In this document: positions 50,549 through 59,215 of the stretch, piece after piece | Layout of the letters: each line of letters starts with the position of its first letter | Position numbering within the stretch: the first letter of the stretch is position 1 | DNA from: Phosphoribacter sp037045055 | Lineage (GTDB): Bacteria; Actinomycetota; Actinomycetes; Actinomycetales; Dermatophilaceae | NCBI GenBank assembly: GCA_037045055.1 | Contig: JBAOHJ010000003.1 | Location: 930,001 to 994,000 of the forward strand | Length of the DNA stretch: 64,000 bases | Direction: 5' to 3' | The notes under the pieces: generated by a model | The model's input: only the letters and a program-made list of their open reading frames with translations | Database searches by the model: none | What the model was told of the DNA's origin: nothing | Made by a program: the position numbers and the translations under genes

Positions 50549-51238
50549 TCACCCGATCAGCTGACGGGTGAGCGCGACCACCACCGGCACGACGGTGAGC
50601 AGCACGAATGCCGGCAGGAAGGCGAGCCCCAGGGGGAGCACGATGGTGACCCCGAGGCGGGCGGCGGCGATGTCCAGCGCCCGAGCGTGCTCGGCGCGCA
50701 GGTCCCGGGCACCACGCCCCAGGGCATCGGCGGGCGGCACGCCGGCCCGGGCCGCCAGCGTCAACGCCCTGGCGACCGGCCGCCACGCAGACCCGACCAG
50801 CGCCCAGGCCTGGTCGGCGTCCACGCCCCAGGCCAAGGCGGCCACCACACAAGACAGGTCGCGGCGCACCCGCGCCTCACTGACGGTGCCGACGGCGCTG
50901 AGCGCATGGACGAGGGCACCCCCGGAACGGCAGCACACCGCGATCAGGTCCATGACGACGGCCACCTCGTCGGGGCGGACCCGAGCCCCGGCAGGAGCGC
51001 GTCGCCGGCTCGCCGCACCGGAGTCGGACCGGCGAGTGGCTGCAGCACCGTGGGTGGACCCGACCGGATGCACGGCACCGAACGCGTGCGCCGACCCGAG
51101 CGACCCCTCCTCGCGCGCAGCCCGCAGAGCCCTGGGCAGCGGCTGTCCCGCACCGCGGTCTCGCGCGGCGCCCACGGGCCGGGCCGCGGGCCACAGGACC
51201 ACGGCCAACGCGACGAGCGTGGCGGCGTATGCGATCAC
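50549..51238 (-). CDS. tadC: Type II/IV secretion inner-membrane protein TadC
   Basis: 229 aa, GTG with AGGAGGT upstream. N-terminal helix VIAYAATLVALAVVLWPAARP, then a linker and the F-type platform domain (VVMDLIAVCCRSGGALVHALSAVG, LTLAARAGVPPADALGRGARD, LEHARALDIAAARLGV-like). Terminal membrane helices are LPLGLAFLPAFVLLTVVPVVVAL. It forms the membrane platform for pilus assembly with TadB. Overlaps tadB by 4 bp; three bases before the TGA of the next position lies CoADR's end, convergent. Confidence 0.85.
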   Translation of the reverse strand: MIAYAATLVALAVVLWPAARPVGAARDRGAGQPLPRALRAAREEGSLGSAHAFGAVHPVGSTHGAAATRRSDSGAASRRRAPAGARVRPDEVAVVMDLIAVCCRSGGALVHALSAVGTVSEARVRRDLSCVVAALAWGVDADQAWALVGSAWRPVARALTLAARAGVPPADALGRGARDLRAEHARALDIAAARLGVTIVLPLGLAFLPAFVLLTVVPVVVALTRQLIG

Positions 51239-52032
51239 GGTGACCTCCTGAGCACGGCGCTCGCCGCCTGCGGCTGCACCGACCAGCCCCGGCGGGGCCG
51301 GGCGCGCTCGGCCCAGGACTGCGGGACGGCCTGCTGGCTTCGCTTCACCAGCGCGTGTGCCCATGCCCGGCCGAGCACCACGAGGGCCAGACCCGCCCCG
51401 GTCGCCGCGATCGACGCGACGTTGCCGGCATACAGGGTCGTCGGGGACACCCCCAGGGTGAGCCCGACCGCGGGCCCGAGCACCGGCAGCAGGGTGAGCA
51501 CGGCAATGGTCGCGCGGGGGCCGGCCAGCGAGACCTCACGTCGGTCGCGACGGGTCCTGGCCTCGCGCAGGAGGCGAGCGGCCAGCTCCACGGCATCGGC
51601 CAGGCGCACCCCCGCGTCGCGGGCCAGGGCCCAGGCCTGGGCGACCACGAGCACCTCGGGAGCCTGCGCGAGCCGGGCCTGTCGGCGCCAGCACTGCTCC
51701 CCCCGGCTGCCGGCCGCGACCAGCTCGGCGGCCAGCCCCGCCACGGCTGCGTCGTCCGTGGCGGCGAGGTGGCGTAGGACACCCTCCGGGGGCAGCCCGG
51801 CGCGAAGCCCGGCCCCGAGGGCGTCCAGCACCGCGAGCACGGTCTGCTCGAGGGCACGCCGCCGGCGGCGCGCCCGCCGCCCGCCACGGGGCCAGGGCCA
51901 GGCTGGGCCGACCCGAGTGGCGGCCGCGTCCCGACCGGACGGGTCGGCGCCGACCCGGACCGCGCCGGCCCGGGGCCACAGCAGCACGACACCTGCGACG
52001 AGCAGGCCCACCACGGCTGGGGCGGCCCTCAT
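51235..52032 (-). CDS. tadB: Type II/IV secretion inner-membrane protein TadB
   Basis: 265 aa; the ATG overlaps the tadA stop (ATGA). Begins with helix PAVVGLLVAGVVLLWPRAG, then a basic linker RRARRRRR. The F domain has LAVLDALGAGLRAGLPPEGVLRHLA and WALARDAGVRLADAVELAARLLREARTRRDRR, and two further helices (ATIAVLTLLPVLGPAVGLTLG, VASIAATGAGLALVVLG) follow. Pairs with TadC as the pilus platform. Confidence 0.88.
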   Translation of the reverse strand: MRAAPAVVGLLVAGVVLLWPRAGAVRVGADPSGRDAAATRVGPAWPWPRGGRRARRRRRALEQTVLAVLDALGAGLRAGLPPEGVLRHLAATDDAAVAGLAAELVAAGSRGEQCWRRQARLAQAPEVLVVAQAWALARDAGVRLADAVELAARLLREARTRRDRREVSLAGPRATIAVLTLLPVLGPAVGLTLGVSPTTLYAGNVASIAATGAGLALVVLGRAWAHALVKRSQQAVPQSWAERARPRRGWSVQPQAASAVLRRSP

Positions 52033-53165
52033 GACCGCAGCCCGCACCGCTGGGCCAGCGTCGGCCAGGCCGGGCCGGTGGTCGCCTCGCCCGAGGGCAG
52101 CCGACCCAGGGCCATCTCGACGGTGGGCACCCGGTCCGGACCGCGAGCCAGCACCCCGATCCCCTCGACCCTGCGTAGCCTGCCGATCCTGCGCAGATGG
52201 ACGACCACCTCGACCGCACTCGCGAGCTGGGCATGCACGGCGTCACGGGACAGCCCGGCCAACGCCCCGAGCGCCTCGACCCGGGCCACCACGTCGGCCG
52301 CGCCGTTGGCGTGCACGGTGCCGCACCCGCCCTCGTGGCCGGTGTTGAGCGCGTTGAGCAGGTCGCGGACCTCCGCACCCCGGACCTCGCCGACGACCAA
52401 CCGATCGGGGCGCATCCGCAGCGCCTGCCGGACCAGGGTCGACAGGGTCACCTCACCCACGCCCTCGACGTTCGGTGGCCGGCCCTCGAGGTGGACCACG
52501 TGGGGCAGGTCGACGACCAGCTCGCGGACGTCCTCGGCGACGACCACCCGGTCCTGCCGCGGGCAGGTGCCCAGCAGGGCGGCCAGCAGGGTGGTCTTGC
52601 CCGCACCGGTGCCGCCGCTGACCAGGTAGGACACCCGCTGGTCGACCAGGCCGGCCAGCACCTGCGCCCAGTGCGGCGGCATCGAGCCCGCCGCCACCAG
52701 ATCCTCCAGACGCAGCCCCGAGCGGGCCGGCACCCGCAGGGTGACGTGTGCCCCCTGGGCGACCAGCGGCGGCAGGATCGCGTGCAGCCGCACGCCGGAG
52801 GGCAGCAGCCCGTCGACGTATGCCGCCGTGTCGTCGAGGCGTCGACCTGCCGCCGTCGCCAGCCGGACCGCCAGCTCGCGCACCTCGCCGGCCGGCAGCG
52901 TCAGCCCCGAGCGGGTCATCCCGTCGCCGCGGTCGACCCACACGCTCCCGTCGCCGTTGAGCGCGACGTCGGTCACCCCCGGCTGCCCGAGCAGCTCGTC
53001 GAGCGGGCCGGCCCCGAGCACCGCGGCGGCCACGCTCCGGCGCAGCCCTCGACCGCCCTCGACGCCGAGGACGGCGCGCTGACCGTCGACGAGCCCGGCG
53101 AGCAAGTCCGGGTCGGGCACCCGACCGAGCCGGATCTGCTCCCAGACCGCGGCGCCCAGACTCAT
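52029..53165 (-). CDS. tadA: Tad secretion ATPase TadA/CpaF
   Basis: 378 aa, ATG overlapping the ssd stop. Hexameric ATPase powering pilus assembly. Motifs: DVALNGDGSVWVDRG, RLHAILPPLVAQGAHVTLRVP, Walker A VSGGTGAGKTTLLAALLG, Asp box VVAEDVRELVVDLPHVVHLEGRP, Walker B RLVVGEVRGAEVRDLLNALNTGHEGGCGTVHANG with the His box. Slightly short compared with the usual 400-450 aa because the N-terminal helical part is reduced. Confidence 0.93.
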   Translation of the reverse strand: MSLGAAVWEQIRLGRVPDPDLLAGLVDGQRAVLGVEGGRGLRRSVAAAVLGAGPLDELLGQPGVTDVALNGDGSVWVDRGDGMTRSGLTLPAGEVRELAVRLATAAGRRLDDTAAYVDGLLPSGVRLHAILPPLVAQGAHVTLRVPARSGLRLEDLVAAGSMPPHWAQVLAGLVDQRVSYLVSGGTGAGKTTLLAALLGTCPRQDRVVVAEDVRELVVDLPHVVHLEGRPPNVEGVGEVTLSTLVRQALRMRPDRLVVGEVRGAEVRDLLNALNTGHEGGCGTVHANGAADVVARVEALGALAGLSRDAVHAQLASAVEVVVHLRRIGRLRRVEGIGVLARGPDRVPTVEMALGRLPSGEATTGPAWPTLAQRCGLRS

Positions 53166-53950
53166 GAGGCCACCGCGGCTCGTCGGGGAGAGCAGGCCAG
53201 CCGGTCGAGCAGGGTGTCGGCGGCGGCGGACAGGGCCCCCCGTCGTCGACCGGGCGGGCGACCGGCCAGCACATCGCGCGCGACGGAGGGGTCGTCGGCC
53301 AGCCACTCGACGTCCGTGAGGCCCAGCTCGGTCGCCACCTCGCGGCACACCCGCCGCCGGTGGCGCGGCCCGCGCAGCCGCACCGCCGGCGGCCCGACCA
53401 TCGTGGTCACGGCGTCCACCGTCGCGGCGACCGCGGCGACCTCGACGACACCGACGCCGGCGAGCACGACGGCGGCGCCGAGCTGCCCGACCAGGCCCTC
53501 GAGCTGCCCGACGCCACCCCGGCAGACGTCGAGGGCGACCACGTCGAACACCTCGGCCAACCCCTGCAGCACCGCGGCGACGACCTGGGCACCGGGCACC
53601 GCGCCTGCCTGCCGGGCGTGGGACAGCACCGCGAACCCGGCCACCGAGGGCAGCTGCAGGCCCACCGCGGCCCCGTCCACCGCCCCCTCGACGTCGAGCA
53701 GATCGCTCCAGCGCAGACCGGCCACATGGTCGACCCCGCAGACGAGGTCCAACCCCGCGCCGCCCGGCTGCAGGTCGACGACCACGCCCGAGAGCCCCCG
53801 CCGCGAGGTGGCCGAGCCCAGGGCCGCCACCAGCGTGCTGGCCCCCGCGCCCCCGCTGGCTCCGACCACCGCCAGCACGGGCGGCCCACCAGCGGACCCG
53901 CCCACGGCACGGGGGCGGGCGCGCGGCATACCCGATGGTGGCAGAGGCAT
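53162..53950 (-). CDS. ssd: Septum-site-determining / CpaE-like ATPase (Ssd)
   Basis: 262 aa from the ATG of MPLPPSGMPRARPRA. MinD/ParA-like: VLAVVGASGGAGASTLVAALGSATSRRG (deviant Walker A, GGAGAST), GVVVDLQPGGAGLDLVCG and FDVVALDVCRGG. The first gene of the ssd-tadA-tadB-tadC operon, as in Rv3660c-Rv3657c. It probably directs the Tad machine to its place in the cell. The usual N-terminal receiver-like extension is absent or very short here. Confidence 0.82.
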   Translation of the reverse strand: MPLPPSGMPRARPRAVGGSAGGPPVLAVVGASGGAGASTLVAALGSATSRRGLSGVVVDLQPGGAGLDLVCGVDHVAGLRWSDLLDVEGAVDGAAVGLQLPSVAGFAVLSHARQAGAVPGAQVVAAVLQGLAEVFDVVALDVCRGGVGQLEGLVGQLGAAVVLAGVGVVEVAAVAATVDAVTTMVGPPAVRLRGPRHRRRVCREVATELGLTDVEWLADDPSVARDVLAGRPPGRRRGALSAAADTLLDRLACSPRRAAVAS

Positions 53951-54287
53951 GCCCCCCACGGTGCGGCGCTCGACGGCGGCGCACCACCCCGCCACGCGTC
54001 CCTGTGGACGGTGTGACGATCCGTCGACGTCCTGTGCACGATCCGGCCGACGGCCACCGAGCCGCCCGATCCGGATCAGCCGGACCGCCGCCCCGCGCCG
54101 GGCGTGCGACGGCCCCCGCTGGGGGGACAACGGGGGCCGCCTGGCGCGCTGGCACCGGGGGGGAGGGGCCAGTGCGCGGCGCTCGACCAACAGGGAGCGC
54201 ACCACCATTGTCAGGCCCAGAGGCCACCGGAAGCAAACCCCCACGCACGGAACTCGGGAAAACCGTGGGTCCGCACGCGCCGGGGAC
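53951..54287 (-). other. Promoter region of the ssd-tadABC operon
   Basis: 337 bp without a convincing gene. It holds the shared tad element at 54001-54040. The rest (54041-54287) is GC-rich with G runs near 54120-54170. The stretch around 54205-54260 is less GC-biased and may hold the far promoter or the terminator of the Fic-like gene, which points the same way and ends at 54288. I could not place a -10/-35 with confidence. Confidence 0.5.
54001..54040 (-). promoter_or_regulatory. Shared tad element, ssd-tadA copy
   Basis: CCTGTGGACGGTG (54001-54013) and CCTGTGCACG (54031-54040) sit 17 bp apart, exactly as in the pilin-operon copy at 48749-48788. Distance to the ssd ATG is 50 bp. The 30-bp centre-to-centre spacing of the half-sites is about three helical turns, as expected for a regulator bound on one face of DNA. 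It may link expression of the machine to that of the pilin. Confidence 0.6.
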
Positions 54288-55127
54288 TCACCCCAGACGC
54301 CCGGCCAGCACCGACCGGCAGATCGACTCCCCATGCGCGGCGCCGTCGACGTACGCCCGGGCCGCGTGCCGGAGCCACAGCGCAACGCCGGGGGGGCCGC
54401 CATGCGCGTATGCCGTCAGCGCACCGAGGTAGGCCGTCGGCCCGGTCTGCAGGTAGCCCTCCTCGGGCACCGCCACCCCGGTCGGGTCCAGGCCCCCGGC
54501 GACGAGCAGGACCCGCTCCAGGGCCCGGGCGACCAACCCGTTGCCGCGGACGAACGGCCGGGCCACACAGACCTCCGCGTGCGCCAGCGCGGCGACGAGG
54601 GCCACCGGCGGACCGCCACGTCTGATCAGCCCGCCCAGGTCGGCGAGCCGACGCGCGAGGTGGTCGGGCGCCGGGGCCGGTCCCAGGTCGACGAACTCCC
54701 CGCACTCGTCCCGACCCAGCCTCGGTCGGCCCACCTGGTCGGCCGGGACCAGACCGGTGGCCGCGGCGACGTGCAGCCGGGCCAACGCCTGGGCCGGAGC
54801 GGACCGCACCAGGGTGCGCACGTGCTCGGTCTCGGTGGTCACGGCCAGGGCGGCGGCGACGACGGTGTCGACGGGATCGGGCCGCGGCGGCCAGGGCGCC
54901 GCGCCGCGCGCCCGGTCGCGCACGAGCGCCATCGGCAGGGCCGCCCCGTCCAGGGCCGCGCTGGCGCGCGCGCCCCGCAGCCGCGACTCGGCCGCCGCCT
55001 CGGGCATCCGACGGCGCAGCGCCTCGTGCCAGCGCAGTCGGGTGCACGCGGCCCGGGCCTGCTCGACCGCGTCCGCGACACCGTCGAGACCCAGCAGGGC
55101 CTGGACGGAGTCGGTCGGGTCTGCCAC
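54288..55127 (-). CDS. Fic/DOC-like protein with degenerate catalytic motif
   Basis: 279 aa from GTG (a GTG two codons upstream is possible). Helical throughout (RLRGARASAALDGAALPMALV, VAALAHAEVCVARPFVRGNGLVARALERVLL). The last segment matches the Fic motif HPFxxGNGRxxR, but the catalytic His is replaced (ARPFVRGNG) and the first motif Arg is Leu; the second Arg is kept. AMPylation by the usual mechanism is therefore unlikely. In Actinobacteria this family is often labelled oxidoreductase without evidence. It stands alone between the tad operon and the two-component genes. Confidence 0.65.
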   Translation of the reverse strand: MADPTDSVQALLGLDGVADAVEQARAACTRLRWHEALRRRMPEAAAESRLRGARASAALDGAALPMALVRDRARGAAPWPPRPDPVDTVVAAALAVTTETEHVRTLVRSAPAQALARLHVAAATGLVPADQVGRPRLGRDECGEFVDLGPAPAPDHLARRLADLGGLIRRGGPPVALVAALAHAEVCVARPFVRGNGLVARALERVLLVAGGLDPTGVAVPEEGYLQTGPTAYLGALTAYAHGGPPGVALWLRHAARAYVDGAAHGESICRSVLAGRLG

Positions 55128-55215
55128 CCGCACAGGGTATGCCGTGCCCGCACCGCCCCCGCGTGCCCGCCGGCGGCGACCCCCGCGGGCGACGCCACGG
55201 CATACAGTGCCTCCC

Positions 55216-56394
55216 GTGCCCTCGGTGTGGACGATCGTGGCCGTCGTCGCGGTCCTCGGGCTGCTCGGGCTCACCTTCGTGCTCACCCGCCGACGCCGGT
55301 TCGTGTCACCGGTCGACCGGGCCACCTACCAGACCCTGCACACCGCCGCGCTCGCCACCCGGACGTTGCGCGACGGGCTCACCCCGGCCGCAGCGCAGCG
55401 CGCCACCCGCCACCTGCGGGCCATGCTCGGGACCGCCGCGGTGGCCCTCGTGGACACCGGTCGGATGCTCGCGTGGGACGGCGAAGGGTCCCACCACCGG
55501 GGCCACACCCTGCAGCACGCCGAACCGGTGCTGGCCTCGGGTCGCACCCTGGTACTCACCGACGACCAGATCCACTGCGCCGACCCCGACTGCCCGGTCC
55601 GTTCGGCCGTCATCGCCCCCATCGTCGCCGACGACCGGGTCGTCGCGGCCCTGGCGACCTACGGCCGGGCCACCTCCGCCGGGCTGGTCGGCGCGACCGA
55701 GGAGCTGGCTCGTTGGATCTCCACCCAGGTCGAGCTGGCCGAGCTCGGCCGGCAGCGCACCCGGGTGATGGAGGCCGAGCTGCGCGCGCTGCGCGCCCAG
55801 ATCTCGCCGCACTTCGTCTACAACTGCCTGGCCGCGATCGCCTCGTTCGTGCGCACCGATCCCGACCGGGCCCGTGAGCTGCTGCTGGAGTTCGCCGACT
55901 TCACCCGGTACGCCTTCCGCCGCGGCGGGGCCTACACCACCTTGCAGGACGAGCTGCGCAACATCGAACGCTACCTGGTGCTGGAGCAGGCCAGGTTCGG
56001 CGAGCGCCTCGTGGTCTCGTTGACCATCGCTCCCGAGGTGCTCCCCGTCGCCGTGCCGTTCCTGGCCATCCAGCCCCTGGTCGAGAACGCCGTACGGCAC
56101 GGCATCGAGGGCAAGGACGGGGTCGGGCACGTGTCCATCAGCGCCTCGGACGTCGGCGCCACCGCCGAGATCGTCATCGAGGACGACGGGCGGGGCAGCG
56201 ACCCAGAGACGATCCGCGAGGTGCTCGCCGGCGAGAGCGCGGCCGACAGCGTAGGCCTGGGCAACGTCGACGCGCGACTGCGCCAGGCCTTCGGCGACGA
56301 GTACGGCCTGGTCGTCGAGACCGCCGAGGGCGCCGGCACCCGGGTGACCTTCCGAGTCCCCAAGTACGCCCCCGGCGCCCGCCCGGGCCCCTGA
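55216..56394 (+). CDS. LytS-type sensor histidine kinase
   Basis: 392 aa, GTG start. TACAGT at 55203-55208 would put transcription onto the start codon, so the mRNA may be leaderless. One N-terminal helix (WTIVAVVAVLGLLGLTFVL), a GAF-like domain to residue 180, then the His_kinase module: RALRAQISPHFVYNCLAAIASFVRTDP (phospho-His), FTRYAFRRGG, YLVLEQARFGERL, N-box IQPLVENAVRHGIEGK and GVGLGN-like SVGLGNVDARL. Pairs with the LytTR regulator downstream and probably senses a small acid related to the adjacent symporter. Confidence 0.9.
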   Translation: MPSVWTIVAVVAVLGLLGLTFVLTRRRRFVSPVDRATYQTLHTAALATRTLRDGLTPAAAQRATRHLRAMLGTAAVALVDTGRMLAWDGEGSHHRGHTLQHAEPVLASGRTLVLTDDQIHCADPDCPVRSAVIAPIVADDRVVAALATYGRATSAGLVGATEELARWISTQVELAELGRQRTRVMEAELRALRAQISPHFVYNCLAAIASFVRTDPDRARELLLEFADFTRYAFRRGGAYTTLQDELRNIERYLVLEQARFGERLVVSLTIAPEVLPVAVPFLAIQPLVENAVRHGIEGKDGVGHVSISASDVGATAEIVIEDDGRGSDPETIREVLAGESAADSVGLGNVDARLRQAFGDEYGLVVETAEGAGTRVTFRVPKYAPGARPGP

Positions 56395-56469
56395 GCACGC
56401 CCCTGGCTGGGGCCCGCAGCACGCCGCCGACCCTCGGCTCGCCGGACCCGATCTCGTAGGGTGACCCCC

Positions 56470-57231
56470 ATGACCTCGCCGACCGTGGTGCCGCCGCTGC
56501 GGGCCCTGCTGGTCGACGACGAGGCCCCGACGCTGTCCGAGCTGGCCTACCTGCTCGGCCAGGACCCACGGATCGGCCCGATCCACACGGCCGGCTCGGG
56601 CACCGAGGCGCTCAAGGCGCTGGACACCCACGAGGTGGACGTCATCTTCACCGACATCTCGATGCCCGGCCTCGACGGGCTGGACCTGGCCCGGGTGCTG
56701 TCCCGCTTCGCCCAGCGCCCCCAGGTCGTCTTCGTCACGGCGTACGACGAGCACGCGGTCGCGGCGTTCGAGCTCGAGGCGACCGACTACGTCATGAAGC
56801 CGGTGCGCTCGGACCGGCTCGGCGAGGCGGTGCGTCGGGTGGTCGCGCAGCGTGCCGAGGCCGCCGCCCGTATGCCGTCCGCGGACGCTGGGGGAGACGA
56901 GACCATCCCGGTGGAGCTGGGGGGGGTGACGACGTTCGTCCAGCGCAGCCAGATCCTCTACGCCCAGGCCCAGGGCGACTACGCCCGCTTGCACACCACC
57001 AAGACCTCGCACCTCATCCGGATCTCGCTCAACGCGCTGGAGGAGCGGTGGGGGCCGCACGGCTTCGTGCGGATCCATCGCTCCACCCTGGTCTCGGTCA
57101 CCCACATCACGGCAGTGACCGTCACCGCCGGCCGGTGCCGGGTCCGGCTGGTCGAGGACGTCGACCTGGAGGTGAGTCGGCGGCATACCCGCGCCTTGCG
57201 CGACCGGCTCATCCGCACCACCGGCCGATGA
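56470..57231 (+). CDS. LytTR-family response regulator
   Basis: 253 aa from ATG (GTG three codons upstream is possible). The receiver domain has acidic pair DD (LLVDDEAPTL), phospho-Asp62 in VIFTDISMPGLDG, Thr/Lys in FVTAYDEHA and YVMKPV. Residues about 150-250 are LytTR (ILYAQAQGDYARLHTTKTSHLIRISLNALEERW, FVRIHRSTLVSVTHI). It activates promoters through 9-bp direct repeats; likely targets are the downstream symporter genes. The stop overlaps the next ATG as ATGA. Confidence 0.92.
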   Translation: MTSPTVVPPLRALLVDDEAPTLSELAYLLGQDPRIGPIHTAGSGTEALKALDTHEVDVIFTDISMPGLDGLDLARVLSRFAQRPQVVFVTAYDEHAVAAFELEATDYVMKPVRSDRLGEAVRRVVAQRAEAAARMPSADAGGDETIPVELGGVTTFVQRSQILYAQAQGDYARLHTTKTSHLIRISLNALEERWGPHGFVRIHRSTLVSVTHITAVTVTAGRCRVRLVEDVDLEVSRRHTRALRDRLIRTTGR

Positions 57232-57617
57232 GCCAGGGCGCGGGCGCACCGACGCCCCGCCGCGTGCGGGTCACCTCGCCGCGGCGAGAGGCCCATCGCC
57301 GCGCCGAGCGGCGTCCCGGCTACGTCGACCTCACCGAGCAGACCGGGCTCGGCGAGGTGTACTTCACCGCCCTGCTGCGGGCCCAGCTGCGCCTGGCGCT
57401 GCGCGTGCTGCTGGCGATGGCCATCCTCGTGGGCTGGCTGCCGGCCCTGTTCCTGCTGGTGCCGGCCGCGAGCGCGGCCACCCTCGGGCCGCTGCCGGTG
57501 CCCTGGCTCGTCGTCGGCGCGCTGATCTACCCCGTGGTGGTCCTCGCGGCGGCCGTGCACGTGCGCGGTGCCGAGCGGATCGAGCGCGACTTCGTCGACC
57601 TGCTGCGGCGGCGGTGA
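57228..57617 (+). CDS. Small two-helix membrane protein, DUF485-like partner of SSS symporter
   Basis: 129 aa, coupled to the regulator (ATGA). A basic cytoplasmic head (RRVRVTSPRREAHRRAERRP), then YFTALLRAQLRLALRVLLAMAILVGWLPALFLLVP and VPWLVVGALIYPVVVLAAAVHVRGAERIERDFVDLLRRR. The position just before an SSS symporter and the two-helix layout are those of DUF485 subunits (as in the next cluster), but the sequence itself is not a clear DUF485 match. Confidence 0.72.
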   Translation: MSQGAGAPTPRRVRVTSPRREAHRRAERRPGYVDLTEQTGLGEVYFTALLRAQLRLALRVLLAMAILVGWLPALFLLVPAASAATLGPLPVPWLVVGALIYPVVVLAAAVHVRGAERIERDFVDLLRRR

Positions 57618-57624
57618 GCGGGCC

Positions 57625-59166
57625 GTGGCCGGCTTCGGGGTGGCGGCGATCGCCGCGGTGTGCGTCGTCACCGTCGCGGTGGGGGCGGTGGGGCTGCGCC
57701 TGTCGCGCACCACGAGCGACTTCTACGTCGCCAGCCGGATCGTCACCGCCGGGTGGAACGCCTCGGCGATCGGCGGGGAGTACCTCTCGGCGGCGTCCTT
57801 CCTCGGGGTGGCCGGGCTGGTCTACGCCCTGGGCACCGAGATGCTGTGGCTGCCGGTCGGGTACACCGTGGGCTACCTCGTCCTGCTCACCCTGGTCGCG
57901 GCCCCGTTGCGCCGCTCGGGCGCCTACACCATCCCCGACTTCGCCGAGACCCGACTGGAGTCCGTGGCCTTGCGCCGGGTGTCCTCGCTGCTGGTGGCCG
58001 GGATCGGGTGGCTGTACCTGCTGCCGCAGTTCCAGGGCGCCGGGCTGGCCCTGGCCACCGTCACCGGGGCCCCGGCCGCTCTCGGGAGTCTGCTCGTGGC
58101 CGCCGTGGTGCTGGCCAATGTCGCCGCCGGGGGGATGCGCTCGATCACCCTCGTGCAGGCCATGCAGTACTGGATCAAGCTCGCCGCGATCGCCGTGCCG
58201 GCGTTCGTCCTGCTGTGGCTGTGGGTGCGCGGCGGTCAACCACTGCCCAGCGCCACCGGTCCGGGGGGTCCCTTCGCCGGCGCGCTCGCGGCATACGAGC
58301 CTCGCGACCAGCCCCTGTACTCGACGTACTCCACGATCCTCGCCCTGTGCTTCGGGACCATGGGACTGCCGCACGTGCTCGTGCGCTTCTACACCAACCC
58401 GGACGGCACCGCCGCGCGCCGGACCACGGTCGTCGTCGTCGGGTTGCTCGGGCTGTTCTACCTCTTTCCCCCGGTCTACGGGGCTTTGGCCCGCAGCTAC
58501 CTGCCCACCCTGCCCGAGGGGACCCGCGCCGACACCGTCGTGCTGCTGCTGCCCCAGGTCGTCGCCGGCGGCACGCTGGGCGACCTGCTCTCCGCGGTGC
58601 TGGCCGGCGGGGCTTTCGCGGCGTTCTTGTCCACCGCCAGTGGCCTGACCGTCTCGGTGGCCGGGGTCATCGACCAGGACCTGCTCTCCGGGTGGCTCAA
58701 CCGCCGGATGGGGGGCGACCTGCCCCCGGTGCATTCCTTCCGGCTGGCCACCGTCGTCGCCGTCGTGCTCCCGTATGCCGCGTCCTGGCTCACCACCTCG
58801 ACGAGCATCGCCGACACGGTCGGCATGGCCTTCGCCGTGGCTGCCTCGACGTTCTGCCCTCTGCTCGTGCTCGGGGTCTGGTGGCGCCGGCTCTCCTTGG
58901 TCGGGGCGACCTGCGGGCTGCTGGTCGGTGGCGGGCTGGCCACCGTGGCGGCCGGGCTGACGATGTTCGGTGCCGCCGGGTCCTCGGGGCGGGGTTGGGT
59001 CGGCGCCCTGCTGGCCCAGCCCGCGGCCTGGACCGTCCCGCTGGCCTTCGCCACCGCGGTGATCGTGTCGCTGGCCACACCCGGGTCGATCCCCAAGGGG
59101 GCGGCCCGCACCATGGTGCGCCTGCACGCGCCCGAGGAGTTGACCCGGCCGAGCCCGCCCGGCTGA
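57625..59166 (+). CDS. Sodium/solute symporter family permease (SSS), ActP-like
   Basis: 513 aa, GTG start 8 bp after the previous gene's stop. About 13 hydrophobic segments. Family traits: SDFYVASRIVTAGWNASAIGGEYLSAASFLGVAG, FAETRLESVALRRVSSLL, MQYWIKLAAIAVPAFVLLWLWV and GTMGLPHVLVRFYTNPDG. It imports a monocarboxylate or similar with Na+ or H+; the exact solute is unknown. It is the last gene of the LytS-LytR-small protein-SSS unit, so two-component control of uptake is likely. Confidence 0.88.
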   Translation: MAGFGVAAIAAVCVVTVAVGAVGLRLSRTTSDFYVASRIVTAGWNASAIGGEYLSAASFLGVAGLVYALGTEMLWLPVGYTVGYLVLLTLVAAPLRRSGAYTIPDFAETRLESVALRRVSSLLVAGIGWLYLLPQFQGAGLALATVTGAPAALGSLLVAAVVLANVAAGGMRSITLVQAMQYWIKLAAIAVPAFVLLWLWVRGGQPLPSATGPGGPFAGALAAYEPRDQPLYSTYSTILALCFGTMGLPHVLVRFYTNPDGTAARRTTVVVVGLLGLFYLFPPVYGALARSYLPTLPEGTRADTVVLLLPQVVAGGTLGDLLSAVLAGGAFAAFLSTASGLTVSVAGVIDQDLLSGWLNRRMGGDLPPVHSFRLATVVAVVLPYAASWLTTSTSIADTVGMAFAVAASTFCPLLVLGVWWRRLSLVGATCGLLVGGGLATVAAGLTMFGAAGSSGRGWVGALLAQPAAWTVPLAFATAVIVSLATPGSIPKGAARTMVRLHAPEELTRPSPPG

Positions 59167-59215
59167 GCTGAGCTGTCCGGCTGAGCTGCCCGGCTGAGCC
59201 CGCCCGGCTGAGCTG
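59151..59215 (+). repeat. Repeated stop-codon segment at the 3' end of the SSS gene
   Basis: GAGCCCGCCCGGCTGAGCTG, which contains the natural stop (TGA at 59164-59166), recurs at 59196-59215. CCGGCTGAG units start at 59159, 59177, 59190 and 59204 (spacings 18, 13, 14), giving extra TGA codons right after the gene. Confidence 0.75.
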
